NCBI GenBank assembly: GCA_020852865.1
Contig: JADYZZ010000070.1
Span: 51,935-115,934, forward strand
Source: Rubrivivax sp.
GTDB taxonomy: Bacteria; Pseudomonadota; Gammaproteobacteria; Burkholderiales; Burkholderiaceae_C
Length of the DNA: 64,000 nucleotides
Direction of reading: 5' to 3'
Part shown: piece by piece, positions 51,647 through 61,724 of the stretch
Numbering within the stretch: the first letter of the stretch is position 1
Layout: every line of letters starts with the position of its first letter
The notes under the pieces: generated by a model
The model's database searches: none
What the model saw: only the letters and a program-made list of their open reading frames with translations
What the model was told of the DNA's origin: nothing
Position numbers and translations under genes: made by a program

Positions 51647-51660
51647 TGACGTTAACGTCA
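51647..51660. promoter_or_regulatory. Perfect 14-bp palindrome TGACGTTAACGTCA upstream of the carboxylase operon (candidate MerR/LiuR-type operator)
   Basis: Read directly; on the minus strand it contains TTGACG followed 17 nt later by TCCAAT, placing it over a possible promoter for 49994-51604. Confidence 0.65.
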
Positions 51661-51790
51661 ATCGGATAACATGTAGGGGATTTCGAGAGGACGGACGGCA
51701 TGCGGCGACGCTAGCATCGCGTGCAGCCGGCGCAATGCGCCGCCAAGGAGCGGCGCGAGAGCGGCCCGACAGCAGCCCGAGAGCACGACC

Positions 51791-52087
51791 ATGGACCTGC
51801 ACGCCATCACCCAAGCCCTGCGCACCAAGGTCGGCGACGCGAGCGGCCTCGATGCGACCCTCAAGTTCGACTGCGGCGCCGACGGCTGCGTCTACGTCGA
51901 CGGCCGGAGCGTCCCGAACCGCGTCGACAACGAAGACCGCGATGCCGACTGCACGATCGCGATCGCGCTCGACAACCTGGCGGCCCTGGTCGGCGGCGAG
52001 CTCGATCCGGCCACCGGCTTCATGACGGGCAAGTTCAGGGTCGCGGGCGACATGAGCGTCGCGCTGCGCCTGCAGCGCGTGGTCTGA
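51791..52087 (+). CDS. SCP2 sterol-binding domain protein
   Basis: MDLHAITQALRTKVGDASGLDATLKFDCGADGCVYVDG...DADCTIAIALDNLAALVGGELDPATGFMTGKFRVAGDMSVALRL. Confidence 0.92.
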   Translation: MDLHAITQALRTKVGDASGLDATLKFDCGADGCVYVDGRSVPNRVDNEDRDADCTIAIALDNLAALVGGELDPATGFMTGKFRVAGDMSVALRLQRVV

Positions 52088-52354
52088 GAGCCTGTGAAGA
52101 TATGAATCACGCCCGCGTGGGGCCCCGGAAAGGGCCCAATCTAGGCGCGAAGCGCAGCCGGGGTTGGGCCCCGGCGAGGCTTCGCAACGACGAGTGGGCC
52201 CTTTCCGGGGCCCCACCCGAAGGGCCGGGGTGCCAGAGGGCGCTGCGCGGCGTTCCAGCGCTTGCGCGGGCGTCCAGCCCGCGCTGCGCGCTGCGCCTTG
52301 CCCAGCGCCCTCTGGCGCCCCGGCGCGGGCGCGATTCATATCTTCACAGGCTCT
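52087..52354. repeat. 268-bp nested inverted-repeat element (outer stem plus two long internal hairpins)
   Basis: Outer arms 52087-52117/52324-52354 (first 22 bp perfect: AGAGCCTGTGAAGATATGAATC); hairpin A 52117-52138/52195-52216 (22 bp perfect: GTGGGGCCCCGGAAAGGGCCCA); hairpin B 52225-52245/52303-52323 (20/21). Confidence 0.9.
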
Positions 52355-52370
52355 GAGGCCGGTGGCGGCG

Positions 52371-52832
52371 ATGCTGCAGCGCGCGCCGCGCGCCGGCCGC
52401 CGGGCGGCGCTGCCGAGCGCGCGCGAGGTGCTGGCGTCGCACCGCGACGAGGGCACCGGCGAGCTGTTCGGCATCACCGAGCTGTGCCGCGAGTTCGGCA
52501 TCACGCTGCGCACGATCCGCTTCTACGAGGACAAGGGCCTGCTCGCGCCGCGGCGCGTCAACGGCACGCGCGTGTACACGCGGCGCGACCGCGCGCGCCT
52601 GGCGCTCATCCTGCGCAGCAAGGCGATCGGCGCCAGCCTGGCCGACATCAAGCAGTATCTCGATCTGTACGGCAAGGCCGGCGAAGGCCGGCAGCGCCAG
52701 CTCGCCTGGCTGCTCGGCCGCACCGACGCGGCGATCGCCGAGCTCGAGCAAAAGCGCGCGCACATCGAGGCCACGCTGGCCGAGCTGCGCCTCATCAACG
52801 CCGAGGCGCGCACCCATCTGGAGGAGCGATGA
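52371..52832 (+). CDS. MerR-family transcriptional regulator
   Basis: ELFGITELCREFGITLRTIRFYEDKGLLAPRRVNGTRVYTRRDRARLALILRSKAIGASLADIKQYLDLY. Confidence 0.93.
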   Translation: MLQRAPRAGRRAALPSAREVLASHRDEGTGELFGITELCREFGITLRTIRFYEDKGLLAPRRVNGTRVYTRRDRARLALILRSKAIGASLADIKQYLDLYGKAGEGRQRQLAWLLGRTDAAIAELEQKRAHIEATLAELRLINAEARTHLEER

Positions 52833-52967
52833 GGCGGCCGCCGGGTGCGCCGTCCGGCGGCTCGTGGGTGCGGCGCGCGCCGCCGGTGCGGCGCCTGCCG
52901 TGTATCGACGGCAGCAGCCGCGAGGTCATGACGCCGCCGGCGAACCGGTTCATGTGAGGAGTCCGAA

Positions 52968-54173
<1,206 letters not shown>

Positions 54174-54175
54174 TC

Positions 54176-56326
54176 ATGAGCAACGCAGTCACCCTGGAAC
54201 TGGGCGGCGACGGCATCCTCGTCGCCACGATGAACCTGCCCGGACGGCCGATGAACGTCGTCGGCGAGGCGCTGATGGAGGGCATCGTCGCCGCCATCGA
54301 CCGGCTCGCCGAGCCCGGCGTCGCGGGCATGATCCTCGCCAGCGGCAAGTCGGACTTCTGCGCCGGCGGCGACCTCGACCGCATGGTCCGCTGGAGCCGG
54401 CCCGAGGAGCCCTTCGAGGCGACGATGGCGATGAAGCACGTGCTGCGCCGCCTCGAGACGCAGGGCAAGCCGGTGGTGGCCGCCATCGCCGGCCATGCCC
54501 TGGGCGGCGGGTTCGAGATCGCGCTCGCCTGCCACGCGCGCATCGCGCTGGACGATCCCAAACTCCAGCTCGGCCTGCCCGAAGTCAAGCTCGGCCTGCT
54601 GCCGGGCGGCGGCGGCACGGTGCGCGTGACGCGCCTGGTCGGCATCCAGCAGGCGCTGCAGATCTGCGGCGAAGGGGCCGAGACCGCGCCGGCCAAGGCC
54701 AAGGGCATGGGTCTGCTGACCGACCTGGCCAGGGACCGCGACGAACTGATGACCAAGGCGCGTGCCTGGATCCTGGCCAATCCGAAGGCCGCGCAGCCCT
54801 GGGACCAGCCCAAGTACCGGATCCCCGGCGGCGACTCGCGCAGCCCGGCGGTGGGGCAAGTGCTGGCCATCGCGCCTTCGATCGCGGCCGCCCGGAGCTG
54901 GGGCAACTATCCCGCCGTGCAGCACATCATGAGCGCGATCTTCGAGGGCGGTCTGCTCGACTTCGACTCGGCCTGCGTGGTGGAAAGCCGCTGGCTGGCG
55001 GCCTGCGCGCTGAGCCGCGAGTCCAAGAACCTCATCGGCACGCTGTGGTTCCAGCTCAACGCCATCAAGAAGGGCGCGTCGCGGCCGGCGGGCACCGCTC
55101 CCTCGAAGGTGGCCAGGCTCGGCATCCTCGGTGCCGGCATGATGGGCGGCGGCATCGCCTACGTCTCGGCCAAGGCCGGCATCGAGGTCGTGCTGCTCGA
55201 CACCACGCAGGAGGCGGCCGACAAGGGCAAGGCCTATGCGCAGGGCCTGCTCGACAAGGCGGTGAGCAAGGGCCGCAGCACGCCCGCCCGGCGCGACGCG
55301 CTGCTGGCGCGGATCCGCCCCACCACGCGCTACGAAGACCTGGCCGGCTGCGACCTCGTCATCGAAGCGGTGTTCGAGGACCGTGCCGTCAAGGCCGAGG
55401 TCACGCGCAAGGCCGAGGCCGTGCTGGGCGCCGACAAGGTGTTCGCGTCCAACACCAGCACCTTGCCGATCACCGGGCTGGCGCAGGCCAGCAGCCGGCC
55501 GGGCAACTTCATCGGCCTGCATTTCTTCAGCCCGGTCGACAAGATGGCGCTGGTCGAGATCATCGTCGGCAAGGACACGAGCGAGGCGACGCTGGCGCGC
55601 GGCTTCGATTACGTGCTGCAGATCGGCAAGACGCCGATCGTCGTCAACGACAGCCGCGGCTTCTACACCAGCCGCGTCTTCGCCACCTACGTGATGGAGG
55701 GCCTGGCGCTGCTCGCGGAGGGCGTGCACCCGCGCTCGATCGAGGTGGCGGGCCTGCAGGCCGGCATGCCGATGCCGCCGCTGGCGCTGCAGGACGAGCT
55801 GTCGCTCAGCCTGTCGCTGCACGTGGCCGAACAGACGCGCAAGGACCTGGCCGCCGAGGGCCGGTCGGTGCCCGAGCACCCGGGCCTGGGCGTCATCCGG
55901 CAATTGTGCGAGCTCGGCCGCATCGGCAAGAAGGCCGGCAAGGGCTTCTACGACTACAGCGCCGAGGGCAAGTCGCTGTGGCCCGAGCTGGGCCGGCTGT
56001 ACCCGCTGGCGGCCGAGCAGCCGGCCCAGCAGGAACTGATCGACCGCCTCATGTTCGTGCAGGCCAACGAGGCCGCGCGCTGCTGGGAGGAGGGCGTGCT
56101 GCGCACGGTGGCCGATGCCAACGTCGGCAGCATCTTCGGCTGGGGCTTCGCGCCCTTCCACGGCGGCGTGCTGCAGTTCGTCAACGCGATGGGCACGCGT
56201 GCGTTCGTGGCGCGCGCGCGCGCGCTCGCGCAGCGCCACGGCGCGCGCTTCGAGCCGGCCGCGGTGCTGGTGAAGATGGCCGAGACCGACGCCACCTTTG
56301 CCGACCGCGAGGCGGCAAGGCCATGA
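54176..56326 (+). CDS. Multifunctional 3-hydroxyacyl-CoA dehydrogenase/enoyl-CoA hydratase (FadB/FadJ type)
   Basis: N-terminal crotonase [18 protein letters not shown]..., NAD-binding [29 protein letters not shown]-terminal HAD domain. Confidence 0.94.
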   Translation: MSNAVTLELGGDGILVATMNLPGRPMNVVGEALMEGIVAAIDRLAEPGVAGMILASGKSDFCAGGDLDRMVRWSRPEEPFEATMAMKHVLRRLETQGKPVVAAIAGHALGGGFEIALACHARIALDDPKLQLGLPEVKLGLLPGGGGTVRVTRLVGIQQALQICGEGAETAPAKAKGMGLLTDLARDRDELMTKARAWILANPKAAQPWDQPKYRIPGGDSRSPAVGQVLAIAPSIAAARSWGNYPAVQHIMSAIFEGGLLDFDSACVVESRWLAACALSRESKNLIGTLWFQLNAIKKGASRPAGTAPSKVARLGILGAGMMGGGIAYVSAKAGIEVVLLDTTQEAADKGKAYAQGLLDKAVSKGRSTPARRDALLARIRPTTRYEDLAGCDLVIEAVFEDRAVKAEVTRKAEAVLGADKVFASNTSTLPITGLAQASSRPGNFIGLHFFSPVDKMALVEIIVGKDTSEATLARGFDYVLQIGKTPIVVNDSRGFYTSRVFATYVMEGLALLAEGVHPRSIEVAGLQAGMPMPPLALQDELSLSLSLHVAEQTRKDLAAEGRSVPEHPGLGVIRQLCELGRIGKKAGKGFYDYSAEGKSLWPELGRLYPLAAEQPAQQELIDRLMFVQANEAARCWEEGVLRTVADANVGSIFGWGFAPFHGGVLQFVNAMGTRAFVARARALAQRHGARFEPAAVLVKMAETDATFADREAARP

Positions 56327-56388
56327 CGCGCGCGCGCGCCGGGCTGCGTCGCGGACCCTGAGGTCGAAGCGGCGGCCGCCGCGCGGCG

Positions 56389-57138
56389 ATGGAGCCTGGC
56401 GACGATTTCGTCGCAGCCCGGCGCGTGCTGCAGGCCGCGCGCAGCCTGGTCGCGCTCACCGGCGCGGGCATCAGCGCCGAGAGCGGGATCCCGACCTTTC
56501 GCGACGCGCAGACCGGACTGTGGTCGCAATTCGACGCGATGGCGCTGGCCAGCGAGCCGGGCTTTCGTGCCCGGCCCGAGCGGGCGTGGGACTGGTACGC
56601 CGAGCGGCGCGCCGGTGTGCAGCGTACCGAACCCAACGCCGCGCACCGGGCGCTGGCCGCATTCGAGCAGCGCCATCCGGGCCGCCTGCGCATCGTGACG
56701 CAGAACGTCGACGACCTGCATCAGCGCGCCGGCAGCCGCGACGTGCTGCGCTTGCACGGCGACATCCTGCGCGTGCGCTGGCTCGACCCCTGCCCGCTGC
56801 AGCCCGCCTGCGACACCGATGCCGCGGCTGCCGGGCGGCCGCCGCGCTGCGCGCGCTGCGGCAACCTGCTGCGCCCCGACGTCGTGTGGTTCGGCGAAGT
56901 GCTGCCGGCCGCCGCCCTGGCCGCGGCCGAAGCCGCCGTCGCACGCTGCGACGCGCTGCTCGTCGTCGGCACCTCGGGCAGCGTGTGGCCGGCGGCCGGC
57001 CTGGCCGGGCTGGCGCGGCGTGCCGGGGCGCAGGTGCTGATCGTCAACCGGGCGGCCAGCGAGATCGACAGCGAGGCGACACAGATCCTGCGCGGGGCCG
57101 CGGCCGCGCTGCTGCCGGCCCTGCTCGCACCGATCTGA
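56389..57138 (+). CDS. cobB: Sirtuin NAD-dependent deacylase, CobB/SIRT5-like
   Basis: [24 protein letters not shown]...AWDWYAERR (Tyr-x2-Arg desuccinylase-type motif)...[23 protein letters not shown]...CPLQPAC...[17 protein letters not shown]. Confidence 0.93.
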   Translation: MEPGDDFVAARRVLQAARSLVALTGAGISAESGIPTFRDAQTGLWSQFDAMALASEPGFRARPERAWDWYAERRAGVQRTEPNAAHRALAAFEQRHPGRLRIVTQNVDDLHQRAGSRDVLRLHGDILRVRWLDPCPLQPACDTDAAAAGRPPRCARCGNLLRPDVVWFGEVLPAAALAAAEAAVARCDALLVVGTSGSVWPAAGLAGLARRAGAQVLIVNRAASEIDSEATQILRGAAAALLPALLAPI

Positions 57139-57184
57139 CGGTGCCCCGTGCCTGGCCCCGGCCGCCGGCGCGGGGGGGCTAAGG

Positions 57185-57268
57185 CGGCCGGTCGGAACGC
57201 GGCCGGTCGGAACGCGGCCGTTCGGAACGCGGCCGTTCGGGACGCGGCCGTTCGGGACGCGGCCGTTT
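57185..57268. repeat. 15-bp tandem repeat (CGGCCGKTCGGRACG), about 5.6 copies
   Basis: Units at 57185, 57200, 57215, 57230, 57245 and a partial copy from 57260; between cobB and the Xre-type antitoxin gene. Confidence 0.93.
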
Positions 57269-57337
57269 GCGCTCGGCCTGGCGCAGAGTCCGGTATCGGA
57301 TTACCATCGAACCAGAATCCACAACCGGATCCACCGC

Positions 57338-57754
57338 ATGAGCGCTGTCCCGGCTCCGGCGCACGCCGCCGCCGTCACCCCCGAGCACATGGCCGCGGCC
57401 GGGCTGCGCGCCTTTGCGCGCATCGCCGAGGCCTGGGGTCTGAGCGTCGACGAGCAGTTGTGCCTGCTCGGCCAGCCGCCCCGCAGCACCTACTTCGCCT
57501 GGCGCAAGCATCCCGAGCGGGCGGCGCTGCCGCGCGACACGCTCGAGCGCCTGTCCGAGCTGCTCGGCATCTGGAAGAGCCTGCAGATCCTGCTGCCCGA
57601 GCCGGCCGCGGCCGATGCCTGGGTGCGCAAGCCCAATGCGGCACCGGGCCTGGGCGGGCGCAGTGCACTCGCGCGCATGCTCGCGGGCAACGTGAGCGAT
57701 CTGCACTTCGTGCGCCGCTACCTCGATGGCGTGCGCGGCGGCGGCTGGTCTTGA
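57338..57754 (+). CDS. Xre/MbcA/ParS-type antitoxin (DUF2384 toxin-binding)
   Basis: ITEAWGLSVDE-like pattern: GLRAFARIAEAWGLSVDEQLCLLGQPPRSTYFAWRKHPERAALPRDTLERLSELLGIWKSLQILLPEPAAADAWVRKPNAAPGLGGRSALARMLAGNVSDLHFVRRYLDGVRGGGW. Confidence 0.9.
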   Translation: MSAVPAPAHAAAVTPEHMAAAGLRAFARIAEAWGLSVDEQLCLLGQPPRSTYFAWRKHPERAALPRDTLERLSELLGIWKSLQILLPEPAAADAWVRKPNAAPGLGGRSALARMLAGNVSDLHFVRRYLDGVRGGGWS

Positions 57755-58476
57755 CGGCGCTCCTGCCCCCGCGCGCGGCGCGGCTGACAACCGGAGCGCC
57801 GGCGCTGCGCCGCGTGCGCTGGCCCCAGGCCTGCCGCATCGTGCCCACGCGACACCCATCGGTGAACCTGTTCGACCGCGTCGCCGACGCCGCCGACTTC
57901 GACGCGCTGTACGCGCTCGAGGCGCTGACCAACGACCGCATCCGCGACGAACTCGGCCAGATCGAGCGCGTGCCGCGTGCCCAGCGCCAGTACGGCCCGG
58001 GCAGCGGGCCGATCATGGCTGCGTTCACGCATGTCAACACGCAGGGCAGCCGCTTCGCGGACGGCCGCCACGGGATGTTCTACGCTGCGCGCGAGCGCGC
58101 CACCGCGGTGGCCGAGACGCGCCACCACCACGCGCGCTTTCTGGCCGCCACGCGCGAAGGCCCGCTGCATCTGCCGATGCGTCTGTACCACGTGGCGATC
58201 GACGCGCGCCTGCACGACCTGCGCCCGGCCGGTGCCGTGCCGGAGGCGGTGTTCGATCCCGACGACTACACCGCCGCGCGTGTGCTCGGTGCGCACCTGC
58301 GCGCCGCGGGTTCGCAGGGGGTCGTCTACCCGAGCGTGCGCCAGACGCACGCGCCGCGCGGTCATTGCGTGGGCCTGTTCACGCCCCAGGGCGCGCGCCG
58401 CTGCCTGCACGCCGCCGTGCTGCTCTACGCCTGGGACGGCACGCGCTTCACCGACGTCTACGAGAAGACGGCGTGA
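57751..58476 (+). CDS. RES-domain toxin
   Basis: RIVPTRHPSVNLFDRVADAADFDALYALEALTNDRIRDE...GPIMAAFTHVNTQGSRFADGRHGMFYAARERATAVAETRHHHARFLA...SQGVVYPSVRQTHAPRGHCVGLFTP; candidate TTG start overlapping antitoxin stop. Confidence 0.9.
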   Translation: MTALLPPRAARLTTGAPALRRVRWPQACRIVPTRHPSVNLFDRVADAADFDALYALEALTNDRIRDELGQIERVPRAQRQYGPGSGPIMAAFTHVNTQGSRFADGRHGMFYAARERATAVAETRHHHARFLAATREGPLHLPMRLYHVAIDARLHDLRPAGAVPEAVFDPDDYTAARVLGAHLRAAGSQGVVYPSVRQTHAPRGHCVGLFTPQGARRCLHAAVLLYAWDGTRFTDVYEKTA

Positions 58477-59282
58477 GCCCACCGGCGCGCGGCCAAACCG
58501 CCCACCGCGATGCCCGTGGCGGTGCCGCGCGCAGCCCGAGCCCGGTGGCGCCGGCCGGCAGCACCGGCGCGAGGGCCGATCGCCTCGACGCGCTGCGTGG
58601 TCTGGCGATGCTGTGGATGGCGGCCTACCACTACCTGTTCGACCTCAACCACTTCGGCTACCTCGTGCCGCACCAGGACTTCTATCACGCGCCGCTGTGG
58701 ACGCTGCAGCGCACCGGCATCCTGAGCCTGTTCCTGCTGTGCGCGGGCCTCGGCCAGGCGGCGGCGCAGGCCGCGGCGCAGCCGGGGGCGCGCTTCTGGC
58801 GGCGCTGGGCGCAGGTGCTGGCCTGCGCGCTGCTGGTGAGCGCCGGCTCGGCGCTGATGTTTCCGAAGAGCTGGATCTACTTCGGCGTGCTGCACGGCAT
58901 CGCGCTGATGCTGCTCGTCGCGCGCTGGGCCGCGCCGCAGGGCCGCGGGCTGCTGTCGCTGGCGGCGCTGGCGATCGCGCTGCCGTGGTTCGTGCAGCAC
59001 CCGTTCTTCGAGACGCCGCTCACGAACTGGGTGGGCCTCGTGTCGCGCAAGCCCGTCACCGAGGACTACGTGCCGCTGCTGCCCTGGCTGGGTGTGATGC
59101 TGCTCGGGCTCGCCGCCGGGCAGTGGCTGCTGGGCCGGCACCGGACCTGGTTCACCGCATCGCTGCCGCCCGTGCTGGCGCCGCTGGCGCGGCTCGGGCG
59201 CTGGCCGCTCACCTTCTACATGCTGCACCAGCCGCTGTTCCTGGGGCTGTTGCTCGGCGGTCGGGCGCTCGGCGCGTGGTAG
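58473..59282 (+). CDS. Heparan-alpha-glucosaminide N-acetyltransferase-like membrane protein (DUF1624/acyltransferase-3-like)
   Basis: RADRLDALRGLAMLWMAAYHYLFDLNHFGYL..., multi-TM, RWPLTFYMLHQPLFLGLL; GTG start overlapping RES stop. Confidence 0.85.
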   Translation: MSPPARGQTAHRDARGGAARSPSPVAPAGSTGARADRLDALRGLAMLWMAAYHYLFDLNHFGYLVPHQDFYHAPLWTLQRTGILSLFLLCAGLGQAAAQAAAQPGARFWRRWAQVLACALLVSAGSALMFPKSWIYFGVLHGIALMLLVARWAAPQGRGLLSLAALAIALPWFVQHPFFETPLTNWVGLVSRKPVTEDYVPLLPWLGVMLLGLAAGQWLLGRHRTWFTASLPPVLAPLARLGRWPLTFYMLHQPLFLGLLLGGRALGAW

Positions 59283-59297
59283 GCCGCGGCGCGCGCC

Positions 59298-60104
59298 TCA
59301 GCGTGATGCCGTCAGCGCGTCGTCGAAGATCGCCACGGCGCGCGTCCAGCCGGCCGAGGCGCCGCGGATCTTGTGCGGGAAGCAGCTGATGAAAAAACCC
59401 GTGGCCGGCAGCGCCTCGAGGTTGTGCAGCTTCTCGAGATGGCAGTAGCCGATGTCGCGGCCCGCCTTGTGGCCTTCCCAGATCAGGCTGGCGTCATGCG
59501 TCTGGCCGTACTTGCGCGCCGTGTGCACGAAGGGCGCGTCCCAGCTCCAGGCGTCGGTGCCGGTGAGGCGAACGCCGCGCTCGAGCAGATGCATCGTCGC
59601 CTCGTAGCCCATGCCGCAGCCGGCGCTTACGTAGTCGGGATGGCCGTAGCGGCTGCCCGCGCGCGTGTTGACGACCACGATCTCGAGCGGCTGCAGGCGG
59701 TGGCCGATGCGCGCCAGTTCGGCCTCGACGTCGGCGGCGCTGGCGACGTAGCCGTCTTCGAAGCGGCGGAAATCGAGCTTGACCGCCGGCTGGAAGCACC
59801 ACTCGAGCGGCACCTCGTCGATCGCGATCGCCGGCTTCTTCGCGCCCAGCGCCTTGTCCATCGTCGAGTGGAAGTGGTAGGGCGCATCGAGATGCGTGCC
59901 GTTGTGCGTGGTCAGCTGCACCATCTCCACCGCCCAGCCCTCGCCGTCGGGCAGATCCTCCTTCTTCAGCCCCGGAAAGAACGGCTCGATCTGTGCGAAG
60001 GTGTGCTCGTGCGTGAAGTACTGGATCTTCGGCGCGAACGCGGGCGGATCGCTCAGCACGTCGTTCTCGAGGTAGATCGACAGGTCGACGAAGCGGCGCG
60101 GCAT
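59298..60104 (-). CDS. Cyclase-family protein (kynurenine formamidase-like)
   Basis: MPRRFVDLSIYLENDVLSDPP...VQLTTHNGTHLDAPYHFHSTMD (HxGTHxDxPxH motif). Confidence 0.92.
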   Translation of the reverse strand: MPRRFVDLSIYLENDVLSDPPAFAPKIQYFTHEHTFAQIEPFFPGLKKEDLPDGEGWAVEMVQLTTHNGTHLDAPYHFHSTMDKALGAKKPAIAIDEVPLEWCFQPAVKLDFRRFEDGYVASAADVEAELARIGHRLQPLEIVVVNTRAGSRYGHPDYVSAGCGMGYEATMHLLERGVRLTGTDAWSWDAPFVHTARKYGQTHDASLIWEGHKAGRDIGYCHLEKLHNLEALPATGFFISCFPHKIRGASAGWTRAVAIFDDALTASR

Positions 60105-60122
60105 GGTCTGGCTCCTTGGCTC

Positions 60123-60887
60123 TCAGGCCGGATGTTGCCACGCGAGCAGCCGGCGCTCGGCCAGCGCCAGCAGCGCGTTGCTGGCCAGCCCGAGCGCGCC
60201 CAGCAGCGCGATGCCGGCAAACAGCTCGCTGGCGCGGAAGGCGCGCGCGGCGAGCAGGATCGCCTGCCCCAGACCCGGCTGCGAGGCGATCATCTCGCCG
60301 ACCACCGAGACGATGAGCGAGACGGTGAGCGCGACCCGCATGCCGGCGACGATGTCGGGCAGCGCATTGGGCAGCCCGATCCGCAGCACGAAGGCAGCGC
60401 GCGAGAGCTCGAGCGCGCGCGCCACCTCGTGCAGGCGCTCGTGCACCGCCGCCAGCCCGTGCACGGTGGCCAGCAGCACCGGCCACATCGATCCGAAGGC
60501 GACCACGGCCAGCACCATGCCGTCGGACAGCCCGAACAGCGCGATCGCCAGCGGCATCACGGCCGAGGCGGGCAGCGGCCGCACGAACTCGAGCGTCGGC
60601 CCGATCCAGGCGCGCAGCGTGGACGACAGACCCACCGCGCAGCCCAGCGCCACACCGCACGCGCTGGCCAGACCGAAGCCGAGCAGCATGCGTTGCAGCG
60701 TGCTCCAGGTGAACGCGGCGAGCTCGCCGGCGGCCAGGCCCTCGACCAGGCTGCGCGCCGTGGCCTCGGGGCTGGGCAGGAAGACCGGACTGAGCCAGCC
60801 GGCGTGGCTGGCGAGCCACCACAGCGCGACGCAGGCGGCCAGCGCCGCGGCCGAGGCGGCGAGGTCACGCGGGCCGAGCTGCCTCAT
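60123..60887 (-). CDS. ABC transporter permease (NitT/TauT type)
   Basis: EFVRPLPASAVMPLAIALFGLSDGMVLAVVAFGSMWPVLLATVHGL... Confidence 0.92.
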   Translation of the reverse strand: MRQLGPRDLAASAAALAACVALWWLASHAGWLSPVFLPSPEATARSLVEGLAAGELAAFTWSTLQRMLLGFGLASACGVALGCAVGLSSTLRAWIGPTLEFVRPLPASAVMPLAIALFGLSDGMVLAVVAFGSMWPVLLATVHGLAAVHERLHEVARALELSRAAFVLRIGLPNALPDIVAGMRVALTVSLIVSVVGEMIASQPGLGQAILLAARAFRASELFAGIALLGALGLASNALLALAERRLLAWQHPA

Positions 60888-61657
60888 CGGCGCGGCGCCG
60901 CTGTCGGTTCCGGCGCCGCGCCCATGCGCCGCGCGAGGCGCCGCTCGAGTGCCAGCGCGCCGGCGTTGACGGCCCAGCCGACGACGCCGATCCAGCCCAG
61001 CCAGGCGAGCATCGCCGCCGGGTCGAGGCTTTGCTGCGCGATCGTCATCGCGTAGCCCATGCCGTTGGGGTTGGCGGCGATCTCCACCGTCACCGCGACG
61101 ACGAGGGCAATCGCCACGCCCAGGCGCAGCGCGACGAACAGGCGCCCTGCCATCGCCGGCAGCAGCACGCTCGTGAGCAGCGCGCGCGGCGCGAGCTCGA
61201 GCGCGGCGGCCACTTCGAGCAGCCGGGGCTCGACGCCGCGCGCCGCGGCCTGCGCCAGCACCAGCATCGGCCAGAAAGTGGCGAAGGCCACCACCGACAC
61301 CTCCATCGCGAGGCCGAAGCCGTAGATCAGCATCGCCAGAGGGATCAGCGCCACCGACGGCACCGGGCGCAGCAGTTCCACCGTCAGGAACGCCGCGGCG
61401 GCGCTGCGCCGCGACAGGCCGAGCACGATGCCCAGCGCGCCGCCGGCCAGCGCGCCCAGCGCGAGGCCGAGCGCGGCACCGCCCAGCGTGAACGCGCTGG
61501 CCGACCACAGCGAGCCGTCGGCGGCAAGCCCGGCCAGCGCACGTGCCGCCGCGCTCGGCGCAGCCAGCGCGTCGCTGCCGCGCCCCGCGGTGCGCGCCCA
61601 GGCTTCGAGCAGCGCCAGCAGCGCGGCGGGGAAGACGAGGGCGCGCCAGCGCTTCAT
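60884..61657 (-). CDS. ABC transporter permease (NitT/TauT type), second permease
   Basis: ELLRPVPSVALIPLAMLIYGFGLAMEVSVVAFATFWPMLVLAQAAARGV... Confidence 0.92.
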   Translation of the reverse strand: MKRWRALVFPAALLALLEAWARTAGRGSDALAAPSAAARALAGLAADGSLWSASAFTLGGAALGLALGALAGGALGIVLGLSRRSAAAAFLTVELLRPVPSVALIPLAMLIYGFGLAMEVSVVAFATFWPMLVLAQAAARGVEPRLLEVAAALELAPRALLTSVLLPAMAGRLFVALRLGVAIALVVAVTVEIAANPNGMGYAMTIAQQSLDPAAMLAWLGWIGVVGWAVNAGALALERRLARRMGAAPEPTAAPRR

Positions 61658-61724
61658 CGCAACGGACTGCGCCGGCGTGCGGCCAGGGCTTCGGGCAAGG
61701 ACATGGCGGCGCGTCGCGGAAGCT

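Noticed and set aside
46853-51649. 1598-aa plus-strand ORF
   Set aside because: Antisense to biotin carboxylase, acyl-CoA dehydrogenase and carboxyltransferase; composition is that of a mirror frame.
57185-57268. CRISPR array possibility for the 15-bp repeat (and the 7- and 11-bp arrays)
   Set aside because: Units are contiguous without spacers and too short; no cas genes nearby.
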